Source: Actinocatenispora rupis (GTDB taxonomy: Bacteria > Actinomycetota > Actinomycetes > Mycobacteriales > Micromonosporaceae). Taken from it: a DNA stretch of 64,000 bases. Below, piece by piece: positions 34,570-46,150 of this stretch. Positions within the stretch are counted from its first letter, which is position 1. Every line of letters starts with the position of its first letter. Location: positions 248,001 to 312,000 of the forward strand of contig NZ_BOMB01000023.1 of the NCBI RefSeq assembly GCF_016861975.1, read 5' to 3'. A program made the translations under genes and the position numbers. Under the pieces are notes generated by a model that had not been told where the DNA came from, searched no databases, and saw nothing but the letters and a program-made list of their open reading frames with translations.

Positions 34570-36276
34570 ATGGAGTTGCGCAGTCACCAGTGGTTCGCCG
34601 AGCAGGGCCGCAACGGGTTCATCCACCGCTCGTGGATGCGCAACCAGGGCTTCTCGGCGGAGGTGTTCGACGGGCGCCCGGTGATCGGGATCTGCAACAC
34701 GTGGTCCGAGCTGACGCCGTGCAACGCGCACCTGCGGCGGGTGGCCGAGGCGGTCAAGCGGGGCGTCTGGCAGGCCGGCGGTTTTCCCGTCGAGTTCCCG
34801 GTGATGTCGCTGGGTGAGCCGCTGCTGCGGCCGACCGCGATGCTGTTCCGCAACCTGCTGTCGATGGACACCGAGGAGTCGATCCGCGGCAACCCGGTCG
34901 ACGGCGTGGTGCTGCTGTCCGGCTGCGACAAGACCACCCCGGGCACCATCATGGGCGCCGCCAGCGTGGACCTGCCGACCGTCGTCGTCACCGGTGGACC
35001 GATGCTGAACGGCAAGTTCCGCGGGTGCGACCTCGGCTCCGGTACGGGGGTGTGGCAGCTGACCGAGGATCTGCGCGCCGGTCGGATGACTCCGGAGGAG
35101 TACCTGGACGCGGAGTCCGGGATGTCGCGCAGCAACGGGCACTGCATGACCATGGGTACCGCGTCCACGATGGCGTGCCTGGCGGAGGCGCTCGGCCTGC
35201 AACTGCCCGGTTCGGCGGCGATCCCCGCCGTCGACTCCCGGCGGTACGCGACGGCGCAGCGCGCGGGGCAGCGGATCGTCGCGATGGTCGGCGAGGACCT
35301 GCGGATGTCGCGGATCGTGACCCGGGCGTCGTTCGCGAACGCGGCCCGCGCGAACGCCGCGCTCGGCGGCTCGACGAACGCGATCATCCACCTGCTGGCC
35401 ATCGCCGGCCGGCTCGGCATCGACGTCACGCTGGACGACCTGGACGGCTGGGCCCGGGACGTACCGTGGCTGGTGGATCTTCAGCCGTCGGGGAAGTACC
35501 TGATGGAGGACTTCTACTACGCGGGCGGGCTGCCGGCGGTGCTGCGTGAGCTGCTGCCCGTGCTCGACGGCGACCAGCTGACCGTCACCGGGCGCAGCAT
35601 CGCCGACAACGTCGCCACCGCCCCGCGGTACGGCGAGGTCATCCGGCCGTACGCGGAGCCGTTGGGGGTGGGGGCCGGAACGGCCGTGCTGCGCGGGAAC
35701 CTGGCGCCGGACGGCGCGGTCGTCAAGCAGTCCGCCGCCTCGGAACGGCTGCTGCGGCACTGCGGGACGGCGCTCGTCTTCGACTCGATCGAGGAGTACG
35801 ACGCGGCGAAGGACGACCCGGAGCTGCCGGTCGACGCGGACACCGTGCTGGTGCTGCGCAACTCCGGGCCGCGCGGGTACCCGGGGATGCCGGAGGTGGG
35901 GAACCTGGAGCTGCCGAAGCGGCTCATCGACGCGGGGATCGACGACGTGGTGCGGATCTCGGACGCGCGGATGTCCGGCACCGCGTACGGGACGGTCGTG
36001 CTGCACGTGGCGCCGGAGGCGGCGGTCGGCGGGCCGCTCGCGCTGGTGCGTACCGGGGACCGGATCGAGCTGGACGTGCCGGCGCGGCGGCTGCACCTGG
36101 ACGTACCGGAGGCGGAGCTGGCGCGGCGTCGGGCGGAGTGGCGGGCGCCCGAGCCGTCGTACGACCGGGGTTACGCGCGCCTCTACGTCGACCACGTACT
36201 CCAGGCGGATCGGGGCTGTGACCTGGACTTCCTGGCCGGCGGGTCCGGTTCGGGGGTGGCCCGGCAGTCGCACTGA
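34570..36276 (+). CDS. IlvD/Edd family dehydratase (sugar-acid dehydratase type)
   Basis: 568 aa. Iron-sulfur dehydratase that removes water from a 2,3-dihydroxy acid. Cluster cysteines visible: GICNTWSELTPCN (Cys42), LLSGCDKTTPGT and NGHCMTMGTAST. GGSTNAIIHLLAIAGRLGI and GPRGYPGMPEVGN are shared family motifs, and SDARMSGTAYGTVVLHVAPEAAVGGPLALV is the active-site Ser region. The NTWSELTPCN variant and length fit L-arabonate/sugar-acid dehydratases better than housekeeping IlvD, but neighbours give no pathway. ATG 34570 follows CTGGAGGGGG. Confidence 0.85.
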   Translation: MELRSHQWFAEQGRNGFIHRSWMRNQGFSAEVFDGRPVIGICNTWSELTPCNAHLRRVAEAVKRGVWQAGGFPVEFPVMSLGEPLLRPTAMLFRNLLSMDTEESIRGNPVDGVVLLSGCDKTTPGTIMGAASVDLPTVVVTGGPMLNGKFRGCDLGSGTGVWQLTEDLRAGRMTPEEYLDAESGMSRSNGHCMTMGTASTMACLAEALGLQLPGSAAIPAVDSRRYATAQRAGQRIVAMVGEDLRMSRIVTRASFANAARANAALGGSTNAIIHLLAIAGRLGIDVTLDDLDGWARDVPWLVDLQPSGKYLMEDFYYAGGLPAVLRELLPVLDGDQLTVTGRSIADNVATAPRYGEVIRPYAEPLGVGAGTAVLRGNLAPDGAVVKQSAASERLLRHCGTALVFDSIEEYDAAKDDPELPVDADTVLVLRNSGPRGYPGMPEVGNLELPKRLIDAGIDDVVRISDARMSGTAYGTVVLHVAPEAAVGGPLALVRTGDRIELDVPARRLHLDVPEAELARRRAEWRAPEPSYDRGYARLYVDHVLQADRGCDLDFLAGGSGSGVARQSH

Positions 36277-36340
36277 CCCCGTTCGGTGACGGGGGCGTGA
36301 CGTGGCGCCGCCGGCGACGTTGTACCCGCCGGAGGAGATC

Positions 36341-36787
36341 ATGGACAAGTTCGGACTTTCCCTGCTGCCCGCCGCCGCGGAGGCGGGACTCGACACGATC
36401 ACCGTGAGCCGGCACGTGCCGGTACTGCGGCGCGACGTCGGCCGGCACGACACCACGCTCGCGGTCGCCCAGTGCACCGAGCCGAACCGCTTCATCCAGG
36501 GTGACCTCGTACTGCTGCTCACCCGGTGCCGGCTCGTCGTCACCCGCCGGGTCCGCGTCCTGGACCGGGTCCGCCCGTACCTCTCGGTCGGTCTGACCGA
36601 GATGTCCGACGCGACCTGGCAGGTACGCGAGCGTCTCGCGCTGATCGACTTCACGTTCCGGGCCGACGACCGGGCCCACCACCTGTGGGTACGCGCGCCG
36701 TACCCGGGGCAGCTCGACCGGCTCGCCGGCGTGTTCCACCGGGTGTTCACCTCGACCCCGATCCCGCGCCAGCGCGCCGCGGGCTAG
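36341..36787 (+). CDS. Conserved hypothetical protein, possibly PH-like fold
   Basis: 148 aa from the ATG that has GGAGGAG immediately upstream; 13 in-frame codons before it (from a GTG) are excluded. No signal peptide or helix. Alternating strands dominate (VLLLTRCRLVVTRRVRVLDRVRPYLSVGLTEM, IDFTFRADDRAHHLWVRA), ending in an amphipathic helix (LDRLAGVFHRVFT), the order seen in bacterial PH-like domains; that assignment is weak. Its stop codon overlaps the -10 element of the DAHP-synthase leader, so readthrough into that unit is limited by the downstream terminator. Confidence 0.6.
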   Translation: MDKFGLSLLPAAAEAGLDTITVSRHVPVLRRDVGRHDTTLAVAQCTEPNRFIQGDLVLLLTRCRLVVTRRVRVLDRVRPYLSVGLTEMSDATWQVRERLALIDFTFRADDRAHHLWVRAPYPGQLDRLAGVFHRVFTSTPIPRQRAAG

Positions 36788-36866
36788 ACTCGCCAGCGTG
36801 TCGCGTCTGTATCGGTGGTTTAGCTCGCCGGCCCTGGATGGGGTCGGGCGCGCCGCCGTGGGCTGA
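36785..36866 (+). promoter_or_regulatory. Aromatic leader peptide and -10 for DAHP synthase
   Basis: TAGACT (36785-36790) lies 7 nt before a GTG at 36798 that opens a 22-codon ORF ending at TGA 36864-36866. It starts MSRLYRWFSSPALDG: Tyr, Trp and Phe codons (36810-36821) within four codons, exactly the three end products of the pathway the next structural gene begins. This is a classical attenuation leader design and the transcript would be leaderless. Confidence 0.75.
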
Positions 36867-36890
36867 CGCCACCAACCATCCAGAGCCGGC
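36827..36890 (+). ncRNA. Attenuator stem of the DAHP synthase leader
   Basis: 36827-36841 pairs with 36876-36890: GCCGGC and CTGGATGG match CCATCCAG and GCCGGC with one C-A mismatch, a 14-pair stem over a 34-nt loop. The left arm begins 5 nt after the Trp-Phe codons, so a ribosome stalled there would cover it. The stem ends 2 nt before the terminator stem. Confidence 0.65.
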
Positions 36891-36892
36891 AG

Positions 36893-36918
36893 AAGGCAGG
36901 GGACGACTCCCCTGCCTT
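36893..36918 (+). terminator. Attenuator terminator before DAHP synthase
   Basis: AAGGCAGGGG (36893-36902) and CCCCTGCCTT (36909-36918) form a 10-bp stem with a 6-nt loop, followed by a T-rich TTCGCTTTCC. This is unusually like an intrinsic terminator for this genome, and it lies 64 nt before the DAHP synthase start. Confidence 0.8.
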
Positions 36919-36982
36919 TCGCTTTCCCCGTAGCAGGCCGGCCGGGTGGCACTCAGTGCGGTCTGCGGAAAGGTCGAGACCC

Positions 36983-38065
36983 ATGGAACCGCTCCGAGAT
37001 CGCCGCATCGAGGCCGTGCGCCCGCTGGTGCAGCCCGCCCTCCTGGCCGAGGAGCTGCCGCTCACCGACGCCGCCGCCGAGACGGTACGGGCCGGCCGGC
37101 GCGCCGTCACCGGCGTCCTGTCCGGTACGGACGACCGCCTGCTCGTGATCGTCGGCCCGTGCTCGGTGCACGACCCGGCCGCCGCGCTGGAGTACGCGGG
37201 GCGGCTCGCCGAGGTGACCCGGGAGCTGGACGACGACCTCGCGATCGTGATGCGGGTGTACTTCGAGAAGCCGCGCACCGTGGTCGGCTGGAAGGGCCTG
37301 CTGAACGACCCGCACCTGGACGGCAGCTTCGACGCCAACACCGGGCTGCGGGTCGGCCGCAGGTTGCTGCTGTCCATCTCGGCGCTGGGCCTGCCGGTGG
37401 GCTGCGAGTACCTGGACCCGATCCTGCCGCAGTACCTGGCGGACACGGTGAGCTGGGGCGCGATCGGCGCGCGTACGGCGGAGAGCCAGGTGCACCGGCA
37501 GCTCGCGTCCGGCCTGTCCATGCCGATCGGCATCAAGAACGGCACCGACGGCGGCATCGCGGTCGCCATCGACGCGGTACGCGCGGCCGCCGTGCCGCAC
37601 GTGTTCCCCGGCATCACCGAGCACGGTGTCGCCGCGATCATGCAGACCACCGGGAACCCGGACTGCCACGTGATCCTGCGCGGCGGGCGGTCCGGACCGA
37701 ACCACGACGCGGCGCACGTGGACGCGGCGCTCGCCGACCTGCGCGCGGCGCGCCTGCCGGAGCGGCTGATCATCGACTGCTCGCACGGCAACAGCGGCAA
37801 GGACCACCGCCGGCAGCCGGGCGTGGCCGCCGACATCGCCGCCCAGCTCGCCGCCGGCCAGACCGGCATCGCCGGCGTGATGCTGGAGAGTTTCCTGGTC
37901 GACGGCCGGCAGTCGCTCGGGATCGAGGGCGGCACCACCGACCTGACGTACGGTCAGAGCGTGACGGACGCCTGCATGGGCTGGGACATGACCGTGCCCG
38001 TACTGCGCGAGCTGGCCGCCGCGGTCCGGGCCCGCCGCGCGGTGCGTTCGGGTGCCCTGACCTGA
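36983..38065 (+). CDS. 3-deoxy-7-phosphoheptulonate (DAHP) synthase, class I (AroFGH type)
   Basis: 360 aa. It condenses phosphoenolpyruvate and erythrose 4-phosphate, the first step of aromatic amino acid synthesis. Class I motifs are present: VIVGPCSVHDPAAALEYA, MRVYFEKPRTVVGWKGLLNDPHLDGSF, GARTAESQVHRQLASGLSMPIGIKNGTDG, DCSHGNSGKDHRRQP and GVMLESFLVDGRQ. Class I enzymes are usually feedback-inhibited; the leader here suggests additional control by Tyr/Trp/Phe supply. ATG 36983 (GGAAAGG 9 nt upstream) is preferred to an upstream in-frame GTG. Many actinomycetes rely on class II DAHP synthase, so this is probably a second isozyme. Confidence 0.92.
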   Translation: MEPLRDRRIEAVRPLVQPALLAEELPLTDAAAETVRAGRRAVTGVLSGTDDRLLVIVGPCSVHDPAAALEYAGRLAEVTRELDDDLAIVMRVYFEKPRTVVGWKGLLNDPHLDGSFDANTGLRVGRRLLLSISALGLPVGCEYLDPILPQYLADTVSWGAIGARTAESQVHRQLASGLSMPIGIKNGTDGGIAVAIDAVRAAAVPHVFPGITEHGVAAIMQTTGNPDCHVILRGGRSGPNHDAAHVDAALADLRAARLPERLIIDCSHGNSGKDHRRQPGVAADIAAQLAAGQTGIAGVMLESFLVDGRQSLGIEGGTTDLTYGQSVTDACMGWDMTVPVLRELAAAVRARRAVRSGALT

Positions 38066-38126
38066 CCCGTACGGTGGCGTGACCGGGCCGAGACCGGGCC
38101 CGGTCACGATCGCGCAGGGAGGGACG

Positions 38127-38807
38127 GTGGCACAGGGACTCGTACTCGTCGTCGAGGACGAACCGGCGATCGCCGAGCTGGTCCGGCTGTACCTGAGCCG
38201 GGACGGTTTCGGGGTGACGTGCTGCGGCGACGGCGAGTCCGCCCTGGCCGCCGTACGACGGGACCGGCCGGTCGCGGTGGTGCTCGACATCCGGCTGCCC
38301 GGCATCGACGGTACCGAGGTGTGCCGGCGGATGCGGGCGGCCGACGACTGGACCCCGGTGCTGTTCCTGACCGCAGCCGACGACGAGGTCGACCGCATCG
38401 TCGGCCTCGAACTCGGCGCCGACGACTACGTCACGAAGCCGTTCAGCCCCCGCGAACTCGTGGCCCGGCTGCGCGCCGTGCTCCGCCGTACCGCGGGGCC
38501 GCAGGCGGCGCACCGGGTGTACCGGGTGGGTCCGGTCACGGTGGACACCGAGCGGCACCGGGTCACCGCGGGCGACGCGGACGTGCGGCTGACGACCACC
38601 GAGTTCGACCTGCTGGCGCACCTGATGGCGCGACCGGGCCGGGTGTTCACCCGGGAGGAGCTGCTCGCCGCCGTCTGGGGGTACGCGGCGCAGGCCGGCA
38701 CCCGCACCGTCGACGTGCACGTCGCTCAGGTACGCGCGAAGCTCGGCGCGGCCAGCCCGATCCGTACGGTCCGCGGGGTCGGGTACGCCGCCGAGGTAGC
38801 GCCGTGA
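38127..38807 (+). CDS. OmpR-family response regulator
   Basis: 226 aa. Receiver domain (about 1-120): acidic pair D11-E12, phospho-acceptor D54 in VVLDIRLPGIDG, T82 and K104 in YVTKPF. Winged-helix DNA-binding domain (about 130-226) with FDLLAHLMARPGRVFTREELLAAVWG and TVDVHVAQVRAKLG. GTG start with AGGGAGGG just upstream. It is followed by its histidine kinase; the junction contains a 41-bp duplication. The target genes are unknown; the lipoprotein gene after the kinase is a candidate. Confidence 0.92.
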   Translation: MAQGLVLVVEDEPAIAELVRLYLSRDGFGVTCCGDGESALAAVRRDRPVAVVLDIRLPGIDGTEVCRRMRAADDWTPVLFLTAADDEVDRIVGLELGADDYVTKPFSPRELVARLRAVLRRTAGPQAAHRVYRVGPVTVDTERHRVTAGDADVRLTTTEFDLLAHLMARPGRVFTREELLAAVWGYAAQAGTRTVDVHVAQVRAKLGAASPIRTVRGVGYAAEVAP

Positions 38808-38874
38808 CCGGCGGCCCGCCCCCGCCCGCCGCGGAGGTTGCGCCGTGACCGGCGGCCCGCCCCGGCCCGCCGGC
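38793..38874 (+). repeat. 41-bp tandem duplication at the regulator-kinase junction
   Basis: 38793-38833 and 38834-38874 are near-identical (two mismatches in the first 39 nt). Each copy holds the end of the regulator frame and a GTGACC kinase start. The first GTG (38804) now opens a 14-codon ORF (MTGGPPPPAAEVAP) whose TGA overlaps the real kinase GTG at 38845. Confidence 0.88.
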
Positions 38875-40248
38875 AACCCCAACCCGCGCGCGCCCGCCGC
38901 CGTGGGACCGAGGCCCGCGGCGCCGCGGGGCGGGATCGTGTGGCGGTCGACGCTGGTGACGTGCCTGGTCGCGCTGATCTCCGTGCTGGTCACCGCGGCC
39001 GTCGCGGTACCGCTGGCGCGGTCGGCCGCGCTCCGGGCGGACCGGCACAACCTCGCGGAGCAGGCCGACCTGGCGACCGCGCTGCTCGGCCCGCGCGTCG
39101 GCCAGCCCGTACGGTCCGAGGCGCTGGCGCGCCGGCTGCGCCAGTACGGGCTGGAGTTGTCGCTGGTCAGCGATGGTCGGGCGGACCGCCGCTGGGTGCC
39201 GGCGCGGGTGGCACGGGCGGTGTCCGACGGCCGCGCGGTCGACACCACCGGCGTACGCGGCGGGCACCGCATCCTGCTCGCCGCCCGCCCGCTGGCCGAC
39301 GGTACGGGTGTGGTCCTGGCGCAACGGGCGCCCGGCGTACTCCCGGCCGGTGCGGTGCTGTCGTTGGGACTGGCGCTGCTGGCCGGGCTGGTCGCCGGGG
39401 TGGTGGCGGGCGCGTTGCTGGCGCGCCGGCTGTCCCGCCCGATCCGGCACGCGGCGGGCGCGGCACGCCGGCTGTCCGCGGGCGACCGGACCGTACGCCT
39501 GCCGGTCGAGGCGCCCGCTGAGGTCGCCGAACTGTCCGTCGCGCTGAACGGGCTGGCCGCGGCGCTCGCCGAGAGCGAGGGGCGGCAACGTGACTTCCTG
39601 CTGTCGGTGTCGCACGAGCTGCGCACCCCGCTGACCGCGATCCGCGGGTACGGGGAGGCGCTGGCCGACGGCGTACTGCCGGGCTCGGACCAGCCGCCCG
39701 TCCGCGAGGCGGGCCGGACCGTACTGGCGGAGGCGGGCCGGCTGGACCGGCTGGTCACCGACCTGCTCGCGCTGGCCCGGCTGTCCGCGCAGGACTTCCC
39801 GATCGAGGTCGTGGACGTGGATCTGGTGGAGCTGGCCGGCGCGGCGGTCACGGCGTGGCGGCCGCGCTGCGCGGAGGCGGGCGTCGACCTGCGTGCCGAG
39901 CTGCCCGACCATCCGGTACGCCTGCGTACCGATCCGGGCCGCCTCCGCCAGGTGGTCGACGGCCTGCTGGAGAACGCGTTCCGGGTGGTACCGGCGGGTG
40001 CGCCGCTGGTCGTCGCGGTCCGCGCGCCCGGCACCGTGGAGGTACGCGACGGCGGGCCGGGACTGTCCGACGAGGACCTGGCCGTCGCGTTCGAGCGGGG
40101 CCGGCTGTACGCGAAGTACCGCGGGGTGCGGCCGGTCGGTACCGGGTTGGGCCTCGCGCTGGCGGCCCGGCTCGTCGCGCGGCTCGGCGGCCGGATCACC
40201 GCCGACCACGCCGCCGAGGGCGGCTCCCGTTTCACCGTCACGTTCTGA
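38845..40248 (+). CDS. Membrane sensor histidine kinase
   Basis: 467 aa. A Pro-rich N-terminal tail and two transmembrane helices (about 36-58 and 168-194) bracket a ~110-aa sensor domain, followed by HAMP (about 195-245), a HisKA dimerisation helix with H257 in SVSHELRTPLTAIRGYGEAL and a HATPase domain with the N box (N377, LLENAF), DGGPGL and GTGLGLALAARLV. It phosphorylates the adjacent regulator. The start is the second GTG, directly overlapped by the minicistron stop created by the duplication; no other Shine-Dalgarno is seen. Signal sensed is unknown. Confidence 0.92.
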   Translation: MTGGPPRPAGNPNPRAPAAVGPRPAAPRGGIVWRSTLVTCLVALISVLVTAAVAVPLARSAALRADRHNLAEQADLATALLGPRVGQPVRSEALARRLRQYGLELSLVSDGRADRRWVPARVARAVSDGRAVDTTGVRGGHRILLAARPLADGTGVVLAQRAPGVLPAGAVLSLGLALLAGLVAGVVAGALLARRLSRPIRHAAGAARRLSAGDRTVRLPVEAPAEVAELSVALNGLAAALAESEGRQRDFLLSVSHELRTPLTAIRGYGEALADGVLPGSDQPPVREAGRTVLAEAGRLDRLVTDLLALARLSAQDFPIEVVDVDLVELAGAAVTAWRPRCAEAGVDLRAELPDHPVRLRTDPGRLRQVVDGLLENAFRVVPAGAPLVVAVRAPGTVEVRDGGPGLSDEDLAVAFERGRLYAKYRGVRPVGTGLGLALAARLVARLGGRITADHAAEGGSRFTVTF

Positions 40249-40372
40249 CGCCGCCGGCCGAAAGCCTTACCGAGTTCGTACACGGCGTTGACGGGGTTCG
40301 CGCCGAACCGGACGAGCCTGTACGTGGGGCCGCGCGGACGCGGCGCTGACGTACGCGATCGGAGGGGTTGAC

Positions 40373-40891
40373 ATGAAGCGTCGGTGGGCGGTGACGGTGG
40401 CCGTCGGTGCGGTCGGTCTGGTCGGACTCGCGGGCTGCGGGGCGAGCGCGGCGGGCACGACCGGCAGCGCGGAGGACCAGGCGATCCACGCGCTCGGCAT
40501 CTCCGACACCGGGCAGCCGCAGCCGTCGGGCTCGGCCACGCCGAAGTCGCCGGACAACAGGTCGCACGACGGGAAGCACCGGCATCCGCGGCTGAACCGG
40601 TACCTGCTGCGGCACACCCTGCACGGCGACGTGACGGTACGGACGAAGAAGGGCCCGGTGGACGTGGCCGTGCAGCGGGGCGAGGTCACGTCGGTCAGCG
40701 CCACGTCGATGACGGTGAGGTCGTCGGACGGGTTCTCGGAGACGTGGACCCTCACCGGCGGTACGAAGGTGCGCGCGGACCGGAAGGCCGCGAGCCGGTC
40801 GGCCATCACGAAGGGCGAGCAGATCGGCGTCGCCGGCCGGCAGAGCGGCAACACGGACACCGCCCGGCTGGTCGTCGTGATCAAGAAGTAA
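40373..40891 (+). CDS. Secreted lipoprotein, DUF5666-like
   Basis: 172 aa. Signal peptide MKRRWAVTVAVGAVGLVGLAGC with lipobox LAGC (Cys22). After a His/Lys/Arg-rich linker (DNRSHDGKHRHPRLNRYL), a small beta domain runs about 85-172: GDVTVRTKKGPVDVAVQRGEVTSVSATSMTV, a WTLTGGTKV strand and KGEQIGVAGRQ. The RGEVTSV-SATSMTV-GTKV-GEQIGV order resembles DUF5666 OB-like domains. GGAGGGG precedes the ATG. It follows the two-component system by ~125 nt and could be its target. Confidence 0.75.
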   Translation: MKRRWAVTVAVGAVGLVGLAGCGASAAGTTGSAEDQAIHALGISDTGQPQPSGSATPKSPDNRSHDGKHRHPRLNRYLLRHTLHGDVTVRTKKGPVDVAVQRGEVTSVSATSMTVRSSDGFSETWTLTGGTKVRADRKAASRSAITKGEQIGVAGRQSGNTDTARLVVVIKK

Positions 40892-40951
40892 CGGCCGGAT
40901 CGGGGTCGGCGTCCCTTCCGCCCCGCGTACGCCATGCGGTAGACACGACCC

Positions 40952-41863
40952 ATGCCGAGGCCGCGACGCATCGCACCGTACGCCGGCGGCCGGCCCCGCC
41001 CCGGCGTGTCACGCCTCGTCGCCGTCGCAGTACTCGCCGCGGTTCCCGTACTGGTGGCCGGCTGCGCGCGCCACCGGCTCGCGCAACCGGTCGAGGTGAC
41101 CGGCAGCCCGGCGCCGAGCGCCAGCGCGGGCGGGTGCCCGTCGACGACCGCGGGCACGAACCCCGGCGTACCGCAGCCGTCCGCCACGGCGCCGGCACCC
41201 GCGCCGACGCCGGGCCTGCCGTCCGGGACACCGGTCCGGCCGGGCGGCACCGGTACGAGGGGCGGCGGTTTCCCCGGCCCCGCCGGCGGTACGACGGGCG
41301 GCCCGTTCCGCGGACCCGCCGGCGGCGGTGCGGGCGGCGAGGGCACCCCCACCGCCGATCCGGCCACCCCCGGCGGTACGGCCACCTTCGGGCCCGGCGA
41401 CACGACAGCGCCCGGGGACACGGCGGCGCCCGGGGTCACGACAGCGCCCGGGGACACGACGGGGCCCGGCGGTACGACGGCGCAGCCGTGCCGTACGCCG
41501 GAGGGTTCGGTACCGCTCGGCCAGGACCCCGTCGTACCGGGGGCGCCGGCGCCGGGCGTCACGCAGCCGGTGCCGCAGCCGGTGAGTACGGCGTGCCCGG
41601 CGGGATCGCCGTCCGCGCGGGAGATCCTGGCGGTGGCGAGGCAGCGCTCGGGCGGCTCGCTGCCCGCCGGCACCACCGTCGGTACGCCGCGCTGCGCGGA
41701 CGACTACCTGGTGGCCGACCTGGTCGCGCCGAAGGCCGGCACCGTACGGGTCGTCATGCGGCACGCGGCGACCGGCTGGCGGGTCGTCGCCGTCGGCTCG
41801 TACCCGTGCCGTGACCTGGCCACCGCCCCGCCCGCGGCCCGTACCCTGCTCGCCTGCTCCTGA
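40952..41863 (+). CDS. Secreted lipoprotein with Pro/Gly/Thr-rich repeats
   Basis: 303 aa. A basic N-terminus, a hydrophobic core and the lipobox VAGC (about Cys38) mark a lipoprotein. Residues about 50-205 are low complexity, with TTAPGDT/TAAPGVT-type repeats that would form an extended wall-spanning stretch. The C-terminal ~100 aa (SAREILAVARQRSGGSLPAGTTVGTPRCADDYLVADLV...) is a compact domain with three or four Cys. No enzyme motif. TAGACA lies 6 nt before the ATG with no Shine-Dalgarno. It ends 6 nt before a convergent acetyltransferase gene. Confidence 0.75.
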   Translation: MPRPRRIAPYAGGRPRPGVSRLVAVAVLAAVPVLVAGCARHRLAQPVEVTGSPAPSASAGGCPSTTAGTNPGVPQPSATAPAPAPTPGLPSGTPVRPGGTGTRGGGFPGPAGGTTGGPFRGPAGGGAGGEGTPTADPATPGGTATFGPGDTTAPGDTAAPGVTTAPGDTTGPGGTTAQPCRTPEGSVPLGQDPVVPGAPAPGVTQPVPQPVSTACPAGSPSAREILAVARQRSGGSLPAGTTVGTPRCADDYLVADLVAPKAGTVRVVMRHAATGWRVVAVGSYPCRDLATAPPAARTLLACS

Positions 41864-41869
41864 GCGCGG

Positions 41870-42454
41870 TCAGGCGGTGCCGACCTCGGCGCGGGAGTAC
41901 GAGCCGCGGTCGGCGACCATCAGCCACTCGTCGCGCGCCACGCCCTCGTGCACCTCCGCGCCGGGCACCAGCCGCACCCGCCGGAACCCGACCTTCGCGT
42001 ACGCCCGCTGGGCCCGGTAGTTGTGCGCCATGGCGGCGAGCGCGACGCGGCGGGCGCCGACCGTACCGAAGAGGTGGCCGAGCAGCAGGCGGACCATCCG
42101 GGAGCCGAGGCCGGTGCCCCACAGCTCGGGCCGCCCGACGAACACGTCCAGCCCGTACGGATTGTCCAGTGTGGACAGTCCGAGTACGGAGGCGTCGGTG
42201 GCGTGGTCGCGCCAGCGGTAGAACTGCACGTAGCCGACCGGTACGCCGTCGAGTTCGGCGATCAGGCAGGTGGTGGCCGAGTCGGCGGCCAGCCGCGGCT
42301 GGTACTTCGCGGTCACGTCGAGCAGCGACATCGGCCGGTCCCGCCCGCCGAACCAGGTCAGCACCCGCGGGTCGGACAGCCACCGCGCCATCGTCGCGAA
42401 GTCGTCCGCGCGCATCGGCCGCAGCGCCAGCTCCCCGTCGACCAGCGTGTCCAT
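41870..42454 (-). CDS. GNAT acetyltransferase, AAC(6')-like
   Basis: 194 aa. LRPMRADDFATMARWLSDPRVLTWFGG, VTAKYQPRL, CLIAELDGVPVGYVQFYRW, GLDVFVGRPELWGTGLGSRMVRLLLGHLF and AHNYRAQRAYAKVGFRRV follow the aminoglycoside 6'-N-acetyltransferase branch of GNAT (acetyl-CoA binding at LWGTGLGSRM). Chromosomal relatives in actinomycetes may acetylate other amines, including siderophore precursors, so resistance is not implied. It reads divergently from the EndoQ-UvrD gene, with ~135 bp between. Confidence 0.8.
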   Translation of the reverse strand: MDTLVDGELALRPMRADDFATMARWLSDPRVLTWFGGRDRPMSLLDVTAKYQPRLAADSATTCLIAELDGVPVGYVQFYRWRDHATDASVLGLSTLDNPYGLDVFVGRPELWGTGLGSRMVRLLLGHLFGTVGARRVALAAMAHNYRAQRAYAKVGFRRVRLVPGAEVHEGVARDEWLMVADRGSYSRAEVGTA

Positions 42455-42590
42455 CCGCCCATGGTGCCCGACGCCCCGCCGGGTACCGCACCGGGCGAGG
42501 TACCCCGGGTGGCGGTGGCGCGGGCGCCACCTGCTCGTACGCGGGGTGTCCCTGCGTGGTATCGGAGGGTTTCGTGGCAGGATGCCGGGC

Positions 42591-45977
<3,387 letters not shown>

Positions 45978-46150
45978 ACTGACCGGCGGTGACGGTCCGG
46001 GAACGATCGGGTGCGTTCCCCGGCCACAGTGATCAGGACTGGGCAGGCCACGTTACCGTGACGGGACCGGCCGTACGCCTCGCCCCGGCGTACCGGTCAT
46101 ATCGGAGCAGGCGCCCGCGCCGATGGCCGGCGGCCGATCGAGGAGGAACG

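Noticed and set aside
41870-42454. Acquired aminoglycoside-resistance gene
   Set aside because: Composition and GTAC content match the surroundings and no mobile element flanks it; it is a chromosomal AAC(6')-like GNAT.
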